From the NCBI RefSeq assembly GCF_028473665.1, contig NZ_CP098774.1, forward strand, positions 2,480,001-2,544,000: a stretch of 64,000 bases of DNA. Direction: 5' to 3'. Positions 25,880-34,793 of the stretch are shown here, piece by piece. The stretch's first letter is position 1. Every line of letters begins with the position of its first letter. The notes below the pieces were generated by a model, which ran no database searches, was not told where the DNA came from, and saw only the letters and a list, made by a program, of their open reading frames with translations. Source of the stretch: Sphingomonas sp. QA11. GTDB lineage: Bacteria > Pseudomonadota > Alphaproteobacteria > Sphingomonadales > Sphingomonadaceae. The translations under genes and the position numbers were made by a program.

Positions 25880-27289
25880 ATGACCTTTCAACTGACGATC
25901 GGTGGCCGGGAATCGCCGTGCGTCGAAACCTTCGCCGTGATCGATCCGGCGACCGGCCGCGAATTCGCACAATGCCCGCTGGCAACCGTCGAGCATCTCG
26001 ATCACGCGGTCGCCGCCGCGCGCGCTGCCTTTCCCGCCTGGTCCGCACTGCCGATCGATCAGCGCGCCGCGTTGCTCAACAGTTTCGCCGAGGCGCTGGC
26101 GGCTGAATGCGACGATCTCGCCGCACTCCTCTCGCGTGAGCAGGGCAAGCCGGTGCGGTCCGCGGTCGGCGAAATCCAGGGCTCGATCTACTGGATCCGC
26201 ACCACCGCCGGTTTCCGTCCGCCTGTCGAGCGGATCGATCAGCCGGACGGTGGCCGCATCGAAATCCATCGCCGCCCGCTTGGCGTGGTCGGCTCGATTA
26301 CGCCGTGGAACTTCCCGGTGATGATCGCGATCTGGCACGTCATCCCCGCGCTGCTGGCCGGGAATACGGTGGTGCTGAAGCCGTCGCCCAATACGCCGCT
26401 CGCCACGCTGCGCATGGTGGAGATCGCCAATCGCCATCTGCCGGCCGGCGTATGGAATGTAGTGACCGGCGATGTCGAGATCGGCTCCGGAATCGCCAGG
26501 CATCCGGACATCAACAAGGTGGTGTTCACCGGCTCAACCCCCACCGGCCGCGCGATCATGCGCGATGGCGCGGGCAATCTGAAACGGCTGACGCTTGAGC
26601 TTGGCGGCAATGACGCCGCGATCGTCCTGCCCGACGCCGATGTCGATACGATCGCGCCACAGATCTTCGCCCATGCGTTTGGCAACAGCGGGCAGATCTG
26701 CGCCGCGATCAAACGCGTCTATATCCATGACAGCCTGCACGACGCGCTGGCCGAACGGCTGGCCACATTGGCGGCTGCGGCAAAGGTCGGCCCGGGCGAC
26801 GATCCCGACACACAATATGGCCCGGTGCAGAACCGGCGCCAGTACGACTATGTCCGTGCCTTGGCGGAGGACGCACGGAAGCAAGGAGGACGCTTCCTCG
26901 CCGGTGGCGAACCGCTAGCAGGCGACGGATATTTCTTCCCGCTCTCAGTGGTAGTGGACGTAACCGACGGCAACCGCATCGTTGACGAGGAACAGTTCGG
27001 CCCGGTGCTGCCGATCATCCGTTATTCGGATGTGGAGGACGTGCTGGCGCGCGCCAATGCCGGCGAGAATGGCCTGGGCGGATCGGTCTGGTCGGCTGAT
27101 GTCGGTCGCGCGGCGGCACTAGCGCAACGGCTGGAATGCGGAACGGCCTGGGTGAACCACCATGCCAAGATCTCGCCCGACATTCCGTTCGGCGGCGCCA
27201 AGCAATCCGGGATCGGTGTCGAATTCGGCCTGCACGGGCTCGACGAATATCTGCAATTGCAGACCGTCCGGCTCCCCGCCGGCGCATGA
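25880..27289 (+). CDS. Aldehyde dehydrogenase, likely succinate-semialdehyde oxidation
   Basis: A 469-residue ALDH with base Glu240 (LELGGN) and nucleophile Cys274 (SGQICAA). TPWNFP is at 141-146. The ATG at 25880 has GGAGAAAG upstream and is better than the frame start at 25862. It directly follows hpaI, which makes succinic semialdehyde, so it most likely converts that to succinate for the TCA cycle. It is distinct from the ALDH at 1894. Confidence 0.85.
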   Translation: MTFQLTIGGRESPCVETFAVIDPATGREFAQCPLATVEHLDHAVAAARAAFPAWSALPIDQRAALLNSFAEALAAECDDLAALLSREQGKPVRSAVGEIQGSIYWIRTTAGFRPPVERIDQPDGGRIEIHRRPLGVVGSITPWNFPVMIAIWHVIPALLAGNTVVLKPSPNTPLATLRMVEIANRHLPAGVWNVVTGDVEIGSGIARHPDINKVVFTGSTPTGRAIMRDGAGNLKRLTLELGGNDAAIVLPDADVDTIAPQIFAHAFGNSGQICAAIKRVYIHDSLHDALAERLATLAAAAKVGPGDDPDTQYGPVQNRRQYDYVRALAEDARKQGGRFLAGGEPLAGDGYFFPLSVVVDVTDGNRIVDEEQFGPVLPIIRYSDVEDVLARANAGENGLGGSVWSADVGRAAALAQRLECGTAWVNHHAKISPDIPFGGAKQSGIGVEFGLHGLDEYLQLQTVRLPAGA

Positions 27290-27311
27290 TTCTCGCCATA
27301 CGGGCCGCATC

Positions 27312-27965
27312 ATGGACCTGACGCTCTATTTCTTTCCGGGCGCCTGCTCGCGCGTCACGATGACCGCGCTTGAGGCAACCGGCGTCACCTATCGCGACCG
27401 ACTGGTGAATGTCCGAACGGATGAGCAGAAAACGCCCGACTATCGTCGAGTCAATCCCAAGGGCAAGGTACCGGCGCTGGCGATCGACGGCCGGATCATG
27501 ACCGAAAACGCCGCGATCCTCGTCTTTCTCGATCGCCAGTTCCCACAGGCCGGATTGCTGCCGCACAGCACCGATCCCGTCACTGATATCGCACCGTTGA
27601 CCGATCTGCTCTGGTGTTCTTCCACGCTACACCCGGCGATGCGCCAGATTCGTGCACCGGACAAATACACCGCCGGCGATCCGGCCGACGTGATGGCTGA
27701 CGGGATGCGCAAGTTCGCCGTCGAATGCACGCTCATCGCTGAAGGCGTGGATGGCCGCTGGTGGTATGGAGATCGCTGGTCGATCATCGACGTCTATCTG
27801 TTCTGGTTGTGCAACGTAGCGGGAAAGGGCGGCTTTCCGCTGTCGGACTATCCGGCGATCGTCGATCATGCCGCGCGCGTTCGCCGGCTTGCGCCACTCC
27901 AGCGGGCGCTGGAACGCGAGCGCGCCGGGGCGAAGCGGCTGGCACTTACCGGCATTCAATACTGA
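27312..27965 (+). CDS. Glutathione S-transferase family protein
   Basis: A 217-residue GST. The N-terminal thioredoxin fold shows YFFPGACSR (candidate catalytic Cys12/Ser13), then the cis-proline region KGKVPAL and the glutathione-binding TENAAILVFL. The all-alpha C-terminal half has WWYGDRWSIIDVYLF. It ends the plus-strand HPC operon. GSTs in such operons isomerise ring-cleavage products or detoxify; which applies is not visible here. Confidence 0.85.
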   Translation: MDLTLYFFPGACSRVTMTALEATGVTYRDRLVNVRTDEQKTPDYRRVNPKGKVPALAIDGRIMTENAAILVFLDRQFPQAGLLPHSTDPVTDIAPLTDLLWCSSTLHPAMRQIRAPDKYTAGDPADVMADGMRKFAVECTLIAEGVDGRWWYGDRWSIIDVYLFWLCNVAGKGGFPLSDYPAIVDHAARVRRLAPLQRALERERAGAKRLALTGIQY

Positions 27966-28012
27966 AACCGTAAACGCCGGATCTGCCGCATCAGCGGTTC
28001 GGCGCGCATGTT

Positions 28013-28049
28013 GTATCGCAATACGTTCCAATGTATCGAATTACGATAC
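28013..28049. promoter_or_regulatory. Two GTATCG-type sites before the aminotransferase gene
   Basis: 28033-28049 (GTATCGAATTACGATAC) matches the palindrome at 6967-6983 at 15 of 17 positions. 28013-28029 (GTATCGCAATACGTTCC) shares the left half and centre. They are 20 bases apart, about two helical turns, and just upstream of the start at 28068. This suggests a dimer of dimers on one face of the DNA. Confidence 0.6.
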
Positions 28050-28067
28050 CAAAAAGCGAGGGCCGAA

Positions 28068-29249
28068 ATGTTTGCCGAATTACCCGACGCGCCGATCGAT
28101 CCGATCCTGGGCATGGCGCAGGCCTTTGCCAGTGACCCGAGCCCCGACAAGGTCGATCTGGGCATCGGCATCTACAAGGACGAGCACGGCCAGGTGATCG
28201 TCCTGCCGACCGTCAAGGCGGCGGAAAGCTGGCTGATCGAGAATCAGGCGACCAAGCGCTACCTTTCCTCCGCCGGGAACCCCGAATATAACGATCGGAC
28301 ACGCGGACTATTGTTCCGTGAAGGCTCCGACGCGCATTCGCGCGCTCGCTCGATCCAGACGGTGGGGGGCACCGGCGCGTTGCGCGTCGCGGCGGACTTC
28401 ATCCGCAAGTTCGGCACCGGCCAGCGTATCTTCCTGCCCGATCCCACCTGGGCGAACCATCCGGCGATCTTCGGCGTGGTCGGGTTCGAGATCGTCAACT
28501 ACCCTTATTACGACATCCCGACCGGCACGCTGCGCTTCGACGCGATGATGAGCGCGCTGGCCGATCTGCGCCCCGGGGACACGGTGCTGCTCCACGGCTG
28601 CTGCCACAATCCATCCGGCGCTGACCCGAGCGCGGCGCAATGGGCCGAGATCGCCGACCTTATCGCCCGTTCGGGCGCGACGCCGCTGATCGATCTAGCC
28701 TATCTCGGCTTCGCTGAGGGTCTGGAGGAAGACCGTCAGGGCCTTGCGATCCTCGCCGAGCGGCTGCCCGAACTGATCGTCGCCAGTTCCTGCTCCAAGA
28801 ATTTCGCGCTCTATCGCGAGCGCACCGGCGCGCTGACATTGGTCGGCGCCAATGCGCGACAGGCTGATACCGCGCTCGGCAACCTGCTGCCCGTCGTGCG
28901 CACCAATTATTCGATGCCGCCCGATCACGGCGCGGCGATCGTCGCTCATATCCTCGGCGATGCTCCACTGCGCGCGGCATGGGAGGAGGAACTGTCGGCG
29001 ATGCGGAACCGCATCCGCGACATGCGGGCTGAACTGGTAAGGCTGCTGTCGGGCAACAACCGGCGCGACTATTCCTTCCTCGCCAGCCAGCATGGTATGT
29101 TCGCGATGCTCGGCATTTCGAGCGACGCGGTGCGCCGGCTGCGCGAGGAATGGCACGTCCACATCAGCGGCTCCAGCCGTGCCAACCTCGCTGGACTGAC
29201 GCCTGGGAACGTCAGCCATGTCGCGCAGGCGATCTCGGCGGTCAGCTGA
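28068..29249 (+). CDS. Aromatic amino acid aminotransferase (AspC/TyrB-type, class I)
   Basis: A 393-residue PLP enzyme. The PLP lysine is Lys244 in SSCSKNFALYRER, with HGCCHNPSGADPS (NPSG 181-184) and the arginine region near residue 370. The ATG at 28068 gives the conserved N-terminus MFAELPDAPIDPILG; the longer frame from 28008 crosses the operator sites. It removes the amino group of tyrosine or phenylalanine to give the aryl pyruvate. Position after the HPC operon and before IclR2 suggests it feeds the pathway. Confidence 0.85.
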   Translation: MFAELPDAPIDPILGMAQAFASDPSPDKVDLGIGIYKDEHGQVIVLPTVKAAESWLIENQATKRYLSSAGNPEYNDRTRGLLFREGSDAHSRARSIQTVGGTGALRVAADFIRKFGTGQRIFLPDPTWANHPAIFGVVGFEIVNYPYYDIPTGTLRFDAMMSALADLRPGDTVLLHGCCHNPSGADPSAAQWAEIADLIARSGATPLIDLAYLGFAEGLEEDRQGLAILAERLPELIVASSCSKNFALYRERTGALTLVGANARQADTALGNLLPVVRTNYSMPPDHGAAIVAHILGDAPLRAAWEEELSAMRNRIRDMRAELVRLLSGNNRRDYSFLASQHGMFAMLGISSDAVRRLREEWHVHISGSSRANLAGLTPGNVSHVAQAISAVS

Positions 29250-29260
29250 AGCGGCTCGCT

Positions 29261-29298
29261 TCTCCCCCTGTGCGGTGCATGCTATCGCGAGGGGGAGA
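29261..29298. repeat. TCTCCCCCT hairpin between aminotransferase and IclR genes
   Basis: TCTCCCCCT (29261-29269) is complementary to AGGGGGAGA (29290-29298) with a 20-base loop. The same CTCTCCCC theme forms a tight palindrome at 42397-42419, so this may be a scattered intergenic repeat that can act as a weak terminator. Confidence 0.5.
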
Positions 29299-29321
29299 GT
29301 TGCAAACGAGATCGGGTGGGG

Positions 29322-30080
29322 ATGACAGAGAGTTTGGATCTACGGCCAGCTGCGGTCAAAAGCGTTGAAGTCACGGTCCGCATTCTCGACTGCCTGACGG
29401 ATTCTTTCGGCCCTGTTCGCGTTACCGATCTCGCCCGCGATCTCGGCATGACCAAAACACGTGTGTCACGGCATTTGCAGACGCTCACCCTGTTGGGACT
29501 GGTCGACAAGGCACCCCATGGCGGCGGCTATGTTTTCGGCCGCAAGCTGCTCAAATTCGGTCGCGCGGCAATCTACCGCAGCAATATCGTGGAACTCGCA
29601 CGCCCGTTCCTGCGCGTGTTGCGCGACCGCACGGGACACACCGCGGTGCAGACGCTGCCGGCACGCTCCGGCGCCATGGTGGTGACGGCGGTGCCGAACG
29701 AGTTCGAACCGGGCGTCGTCATCCAGCCTGGTACGCTCCTCGAACTGCCGAAATCCCCGGCGGCACGATTGACCGCCTATTTCGAACGTCAGCCGGTCGA
29801 TTCCGAGCGAGTACGCGTCAATCTCGCCCGCTTCGGCGTCGATTTCGAGGCTGACGCACGCGGCAACGGTCTTGGCGGAATCGCTGCCCCTATTTTCGAC
29901 AGCGACGGTGGAATAGCCGCGACCATAGGGCTGGTGCTCTCATCGGCGCTGGTCGATCCCGAGCCCGGCGCCGATCTGATCCGCCACGTCTACGAAGTAA
30001 GTGCGCTGATTCAGAGGGAATATGCGGAAGGTGCCGTTTCGCCTCTTATGCCCATGGTGGAGGGTACGCGATCGAAATGA
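29322..30080 (+). CDS. IclR-family transcriptional regulator 2
   Basis: A 252-residue IclR protein. The helix-turn-helix is VRVTDLARDLGMTKTRVSRHLQTLTLLGLVD, followed by the effector domain ending GLGGIAAPIFDSDGGIAATIGLVLS. The ATG at 29322 is preferred to a GTG six bases earlier. It lies just after the aromatic aminotransferase gene, so it is a candidate binder of the GTATCG...CGATAC sites before that gene and before the MFS gene (inference). Confidence 0.85.
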   Translation: MTESLDLRPAAVKSVEVTVRILDCLTDSFGPVRVTDLARDLGMTKTRVSRHLQTLTLLGLVDKAPHGGGYVFGRKLLKFGRAAIYRSNIVELARPFLRVLRDRTGHTAVQTLPARSGAMVVTAVPNEFEPGVVIQPGTLLELPKSPAARLTAYFERQPVDSERVRVNLARFGVDFEADARGNGLGGIAAPIFDSDGGIAATIGLVLSSALVDPEPGADLIRHVYEVSALIQREYAEGAVSPLMPMVEGTRSK

Positions 30081-30154
30081 TCGCGCGCATGGGCATCTCG
30101 TTGACCCGGTACATCGCGACCGGGGCGGCTGACCCGCCTCGTTGATTGGGCGAC

Positions 30155-32434
30155 TCAGAACGACATCGTCACACGGGCATAATATTCGCGGCCATTGGTG
30201 CCGAGCCCTCCGACTTCCGGGTATTGCAGACTGCCGCCCTGGCTGAGCGCGCGATCGATGATCTTGTCGGGATAGGCATTGCCGAGATTCAGCACGCCAA
30301 ATGTCATGGCAAAGCCTGGCGCCACCCGGAACGTGCCACTGAGATCAAGCGTGGTGACGGGTGCGAAAACCTGCTCGGCGACCAGTGAGACCGCCTTGAA
30401 GCTGCCGAAGCGCACGACATCCGCGTTGAGCGTGAAGGCACCCAGCACCACGCTGCCCGATGCCGTGATCTTGTCCTGGGGCTGCGCCGTCGTCAGAAGA
30501 TCGAGCGCCATCGTGCCCATTAACGGCAACGCCGGCACAGTCGCATTCCTCGCCAGTTTGTCGACATGGGTTCTGGCTTTGCCATAGCCGACGCCGAGAT
30601 CGAGCTTCGCATCGCCGACGCGCCCGCCCCACCGGCCCACGATCTCGAAGCCGTTGGTGGTGGTATCGAGTGCGTTGGTGAAGAAGCGCACCTGGCTGGC
30701 GTTGGTTATGTTGGCGGCCTTCAGCACCGCGGTGACGGCAGCACCACTCAGCGTGTCGCTGAGCGCGATGCGGTCGGCAATCTCGATATGGAAGGCATCC
30801 GCGGTGAGCGTGAAACCGCCACCCGGTGTCAGCACCACGCCGCCACTGAGATTGCGCGACCTCTCGCGGCGCAGCGGCTGAGCGCCGAGCGCCCGGGCGA
30901 CCGGATCACCGACGGCAAAGGTGCCGATGTTGACGAGCACGCCGCCGCTGGACTGGCTGGAAACGGTACTGAATCCCGTCTGCTGGAGCGAGGGCGCTCG
31001 AAAGCCGGTCGAGGCGGTCGCGCGCAAGGCGACGAACGACGCCGGCTTCAGGAAAGCGCTTACCTTGCCCGTCACGGCGCTGCCGAAATCGCTGTAATGT
31101 TCGTAGCGGACCGCGCCGCCCAGCGTCAGAATCGATACCGGCTTCATCTCGGCATCGACGAACGCGCTGACCGCATTGCGGCCGAGATGCACCGGACTCG
31201 GCGGATTATAGCCCGGAAACCCCTGCGCGCCCGCACCGGTGAAGGATGCCGCCTCGCCCGAGCGGATGTCGTAATGTTCGTGGCGATGCTCGACGCCGAC
31301 GGCGATGTTGCCACCGGCCAGCAAGGCGAGCTTCGTGCTGACCGTAAAATTGGCGACGTTCTGGAAATAGCTGGAACCGCCGGCGTCGAAGCGTGTCGGG
31401 CTGGTCGCCCCGAGCGAGGTGTTGGCGGTGTCCTTCGCGACAAACTGCGCATCGTTATAGCCGACCGTGTCGCTCAGATCCCAGGTGAACCCGCCTGCCC
31501 TGCCCCGAATGCCGACGGTGCCACCGGCATCGTCCTGGTTGAGCACGATGTGCGGCACGAACCCATTGGGATAGAGCACCGAGATACCGGGCGCGCGGAA
31601 CTGCGCGGGGCTGGTCGAGCCACGATGTGAGTAGATCGCATCGGCATAAAGCTCCGCACCGCCAAGATCGTAGCGGCCGTTGAATGCGGTGCTGATATCC
31701 AGCGAGTCGGGGTCACCCTGCTCACCGGTGATCCGCCCATAGCGGCTGTCGATCGCAACTCGGTTGGTGGGGGCATGCGAACGCACCTCTGCGGTGAGGT
31801 TGAGACTGCCACGCTCGCCAAGCCGCAGCCCCGTATTGACCGTGCCGACATGGAACGCACCATCGCCCGCGCTGGACAGGCCCGACTGGACCGAGACCAT
31901 CCCGCCGTGATCGGCCGATTTCAGCACGATGTTGATGACCCCGGCGATCGCGTCCGAGCCATATTGCGCCGCGGCCCCGTCGCGCAGCACTTCGATCCGC
32001 TCGATCGCGGCGACCGGGATGGTGCCGAGATCGACCGGGACCGAGCCGCGACCGATCACGTTGTTGAAATTGACCACTGACGAACTGTGCCAGCGCTTGC
32101 CGTTGACGAGCACCAGCACCTCGTCGGGCGACAGGCCACGCAGCGACGCCGCACGGGTATTGGCGGCGGACGGGCCGGTGGCGCTGCGCGGATAGTTGAA
32201 CGACGGCGCGATGAACTGAAGCGCGCGCGGCAGATCGGTCAGTCCGCGCCGGGTGAGATCCGCGCCGCTATAGACGTCGACCGGCGCGGGCGAAGTTTCG
32301 GGTGACCGGCCGCTGACACGGGTCCCGACGATAACGATATCGTCGGGCGTACCGGTGCCGTCGCTGGTCTGCTGGGCGGCGGCGGGACTGGCGGCTGCAA
32401 TACCGGCGCAAATGAACATTGGCAGCGAACGCAT
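30155..32434 (-). CDS. TonB-dependent outer-membrane receptor 2
   Basis: A 759-residue receptor with signal peptide (MRSLPMFICAGIAAASPAAA), TonB box-like DDIVIVGTRVSG, plug (LRGLSPDEVLVLVNGKRWH ... VLRDGAAAQYGSDAIAGV) and barrel ending ARVTMSF. It is clearly paralogous to the receptor at 42571 (same LRGLSPD, GRGS, LRDGAAAQYGSDAIAGV and TGFRAPSLQQ strings), and less so to receptor 1 at 14712. The ligand is unknown. It precedes, in the same direction, the catabolic region. Confidence 0.9.
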   Translation of the reverse strand: MRSLPMFICAGIAAASPAAAQQTSDGTGTPDDIVIVGTRVSGRSPETSPAPVDVYSGADLTRRGLTDLPRALQFIAPSFNYPRSATGPSAANTRAASLRGLSPDEVLVLVNGKRWHSSSVVNFNNVIGRGSVPVDLGTIPVAAIERIEVLRDGAAAQYGSDAIAGVINIVLKSADHGGMVSVQSGLSSAGDGAFHVGTVNTGLRLGERGSLNLTAEVRSHAPTNRVAIDSRYGRITGEQGDPDSLDISTAFNGRYDLGGAELYADAIYSHRGSTSPAQFRAPGISVLYPNGFVPHIVLNQDDAGGTVGIRGRAGGFTWDLSDTVGYNDAQFVAKDTANTSLGATSPTRFDAGGSSYFQNVANFTVSTKLALLAGGNIAVGVEHRHEHYDIRSGEAASFTGAGAQGFPGYNPPSPVHLGRNAVSAFVDAEMKPVSILTLGGAVRYEHYSDFGSAVTGKVSAFLKPASFVALRATASTGFRAPSLQQTGFSTVSSQSSGGVLVNIGTFAVGDPVARALGAQPLRRERSRNLSGGVVLTPGGGFTLTADAFHIEIADRIALSDTLSGAAVTAVLKAANITNASQVRFFTNALDTTTNGFEIVGRWGGRVGDAKLDLGVGYGKARTHVDKLARNATVPALPLMGTMALDLLTTAQPQDKITASGSVVLGAFTLNADVVRFGSFKAVSLVAEQVFAPVTTLDLSGTFRVAPGFAMTFGVLNLGNAYPDKIIDRALSQGGSLQYPEVGGLGTNGREYYARVTMSF

Positions 32435-32521
32435 CGATCGACCCCTTCAAAACTTGTGGGGCGGGCCATAGCGAGGGTGCGGCGCGACGAATAACGCACA
32501 GCTTCGCAGCCATGTTGTGCG

Positions 32522-33820
32522 TTACGCAACGCCCGCCGCGAGCGCCCGGCGAAGCGGCCGCATCGCCGCCAGCGCGCACAGCATCGAGACCAGCGACGCG
32601 ATCGGCAGCGTGATCGCCAGCGCCACGCCGAGCCGCGCCTCGTCGCGCAGCACCGTATCGGTGACGAAGGCGACCAGCGTCGGCCCGAGGCCGAGCCCGA
32701 TAAGATTGACGACCAGCACTGCGACTGCATGTTGCATGCCCCGCAGACGCGGCGGGGTGAGCAACTGGAGCGTCGCCGGCCCCGATCCGATCACCACCGT
32801 CAGGAAATAGACCGCAGGCACCAGCAGCGCGAGGCTCCAGCCCGCGCTCGGCATCAGCGGCGCGGCGAGCACGAACGGAACGGCCAGCGCCCCCGCTCCC
32901 GCCATCACACGCAGACGCCCGTCCTCGCGGCCGGCGCGGACCAGCCAGTCGCCGATGAGCCCGGCACTGAACGTGCCCGCCGAGCCCGCCAGCATCGTCA
33001 CCAGCCCGAGCCGTCCGCCGATCTCAGCCGCCGTCATGCCGAAGCTGCGGTGGAAGAAGGTCGGTGCCCAGGCCGAAAGGCCGTATGTCGCGATCGCGGC
33101 GGTCGCCACCGCGAGATTGACGAGCGCGACCGGCGCGGCGCGCGCCTTGAACCAGCGCAGCACCTCGGCAAGCGGCGGCGCGGATGTGGTATCGCCGCTC
33201 CGCGCAGGCTCCCTGAGCAGCGCCACCAATAGTGCGATGACGAGGCCGGGCAGCCCGAGCAGCAGGAAGACCATCTGCCATCCCCGTACCGCGCCCAGCA
33301 ACGGCAGCACCGCGCTGTCCGGCAAATGCCGGATCGCCAACGCCCCGAGTACCAGCGCCAGCCCCGAGCCGAGATGCGGCCCGAGACTGTAAAAACCGAT
33401 GGCGATCCCCTGTCGGCGCGGCGGGAAATAATCGCCGATCAGCGAATAGGCGGAGGGCGTCATCGCCGCTTCGCCGATGCCGACGCCCATGCGCGCGAGC
33501 AGCAACTGGAAATAGCCGCCCGCCAGCCCGCACGCGGCGGTGGCGAGACTCCAAACCGCCACCGCCCCGCCCAGGATGCGCGTCCGCACGCCGAGATCGA
33601 CCAGTCGCCCGACCGGCAGGCCGCTGATCGACAACACCAGCGCGAAGGACAAGCCCTGCAAGAGGCTGATCTGGAGATCGCTCAGGTGCAGATCGTGCTT
33701 GATTGGCTCGACCAGCAGGTTGAGCAACTGACGATCGACGAACGCCAGCACATAGGCGAGGATCAGGACGGCGAGCGCGAACCAGGCATATTTGCCGGAT
33801 CGCGTGGATGCGGTCGTCAT
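32522..33820 (-). CDS. MFS transporter
   Basis: A 432-residue 12-TM transporter. Helix 1 ends VLAFVDRQLLNLLVEPIK, with GLPVGRLVDLGVRTRIL at loop 2/3, a spinster/ACS-like pattern shared with the MFS protein at 17163. The ATG at 33820 overlaps the stop of the phosphodiesterase gene (ATGA), so a long N-terminal extension in the same frame up to 34252 is not real. It is part of a phosphodiesterase-MFS-TonB receptor minus-strand group. Confidence 0.85.
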   Translation of the reverse strand: MTTASTRSGKYAWFALAVLILAYVLAFVDRQLLNLLVEPIKHDLHLSDLQISLLQGLSFALVLSISGLPVGRLVDLGVRTRILGGAVAVWSLATAACGLAGGYFQLLLARMGVGIGEAAMTPSAYSLIGDYFPPRRQGIAIGFYSLGPHLGSGLALVLGALAIRHLPDSAVLPLLGAVRGWQMVFLLLGLPGLVIALLVALLREPARSGDTTSAPPLAEVLRWFKARAAPVALVNLAVATAAIATYGLSAWAPTFFHRSFGMTAAEIGGRLGLVTMLAGSAGTFSAGLIGDWLVRAGREDGRLRVMAGAGALAVPFVLAAPLMPSAGWSLALLVPAVYFLTVVIGSGPATLQLLTPPRLRGMQHAVAVLVVNLIGLGLGPTLVAFVTDTVLRDEARLGVALAITLPIASLVSMLCALAAMRPLRRALAAGVA

Positions 33821-34656
33821 TGTCCGCCCAGCGCGCGCAACGCCGCCGCCTGATCGGGATAAACGTGCACATGATCGATCAGATCGTGTTCGACCAGCCC
33901 GGCAGGGTGAACCAGCGTGAAATGGTGCGCGTCGGGTTGCAGTGTCAGTAGCAGCATCGCGGTTTCCTTGTCGCCGATCCGTTCCTGCGCGGCGTCGGGC
34001 AGGACGAACGCTGTCGAGGGCACCCAGACATGCTCTGTCCCGTCGATATGAAGCTTGCGCGACTGATGCGTATGCCCCGATGCGACGAAGCGCAGATCGA
34101 TCGCCGCCAGCCGGCGCAACAAGGTGTCGCGCGCCTCTACGGGCACGTAGCGGTGATGGCGGCTGGTGTCCGAGGGGCCGTCGCGGAACAACGGCTTGTG
34201 CAGGAACAGGCCGACCGGCCCGGTGATCGCGGGCAACAACGCGTCGAGCCACCTCTCCTGCTCAGCTTCAGCCGCGTCGCACCGCCCCAGCAATTGCGCG
34301 TTCAGGCCGATCAGCGTCCAGCCTTGGGCCTGCTCCGCCCAATAGCCCCAGCCGAATACCGCCTCGTAGCGATCGAGCCGCTGCGGGCTGACCAATGTCT
34401 TGGCGGTCTCGCCCGGATTGTCGCCGATATCGTGATTGCCGGGAATCAGGCGAAGCTCGCTCGGCCACTCGTCGAGTTGGGCCGCCGCATGAACGAGTTC
34501 GTCCGGCCGAACCGCACCATCGGCGGTGATGTCGCCGAGATGAATGGTGAGATCGATCGCGTGGCCGGATACCCATTGCCGCGCAGCCCGGAGATTGGCG
34601 TCGAAGGCCGGCTCGAGAGGGGTGAGATGGGTGTCGGAGATGAGCGCGATCTGCAT
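33817..34656 (-). CDS. Calcineurin-like metallophosphoesterase (3',5'-cyclic nucleotide or glycerophosphodiesterase type)
   Basis: A 279-residue protein with the full metallophosphoesterase set: ISDTHL (Asp/His), HLGDITADG, PGNHDIG, FLHKPLF and ASGHTHQSR. The ATG at 34656 (MQIALISDTHL) starts right at the first motif, as usual. It precedes an MFS gene in an operon, divergent from a LysR gene. A cAMP- or phosphodiester-hydrolysing role is possible; the substrate cannot be read from sequence. Confidence 0.8.
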   Translation of the reverse strand: MQIALISDTHLTPLEPAFDANLRAARQWVSGHAIDLTIHLGDITADGAVRPDELVHAAAQLDEWPSELRLIPGNHDIGDNPGETAKTLVSPQRLDRYEAVFGWGYWAEQAQGWTLIGLNAQLLGRCDAAEAEQERWLDALLPAITGPVGLFLHKPLFRDGPSDTSRHHRYVPVEARDTLLRRLAAIDLRFVASGHTHQSRKLHIDGTEHVWVPSTAFVLPDAAQERIGDKETAMLLLTLQPDAHHFTLVHPAGLVEHDLIDHVHVYPDQAAALRALGGQ

Positions 34657-34793
34657 CGCGCGTCCTTGCCGGAGCAATCCCCCCCGCCCAATCACAAGCG
34701 GTGCAACGGCCCTTGCGCGCCACGCAACGCCATGAGTCCCGGAACTTGCACAAATCGGCGCTAGCGTGCCCGACTGACACCCGGAGACCCCTC

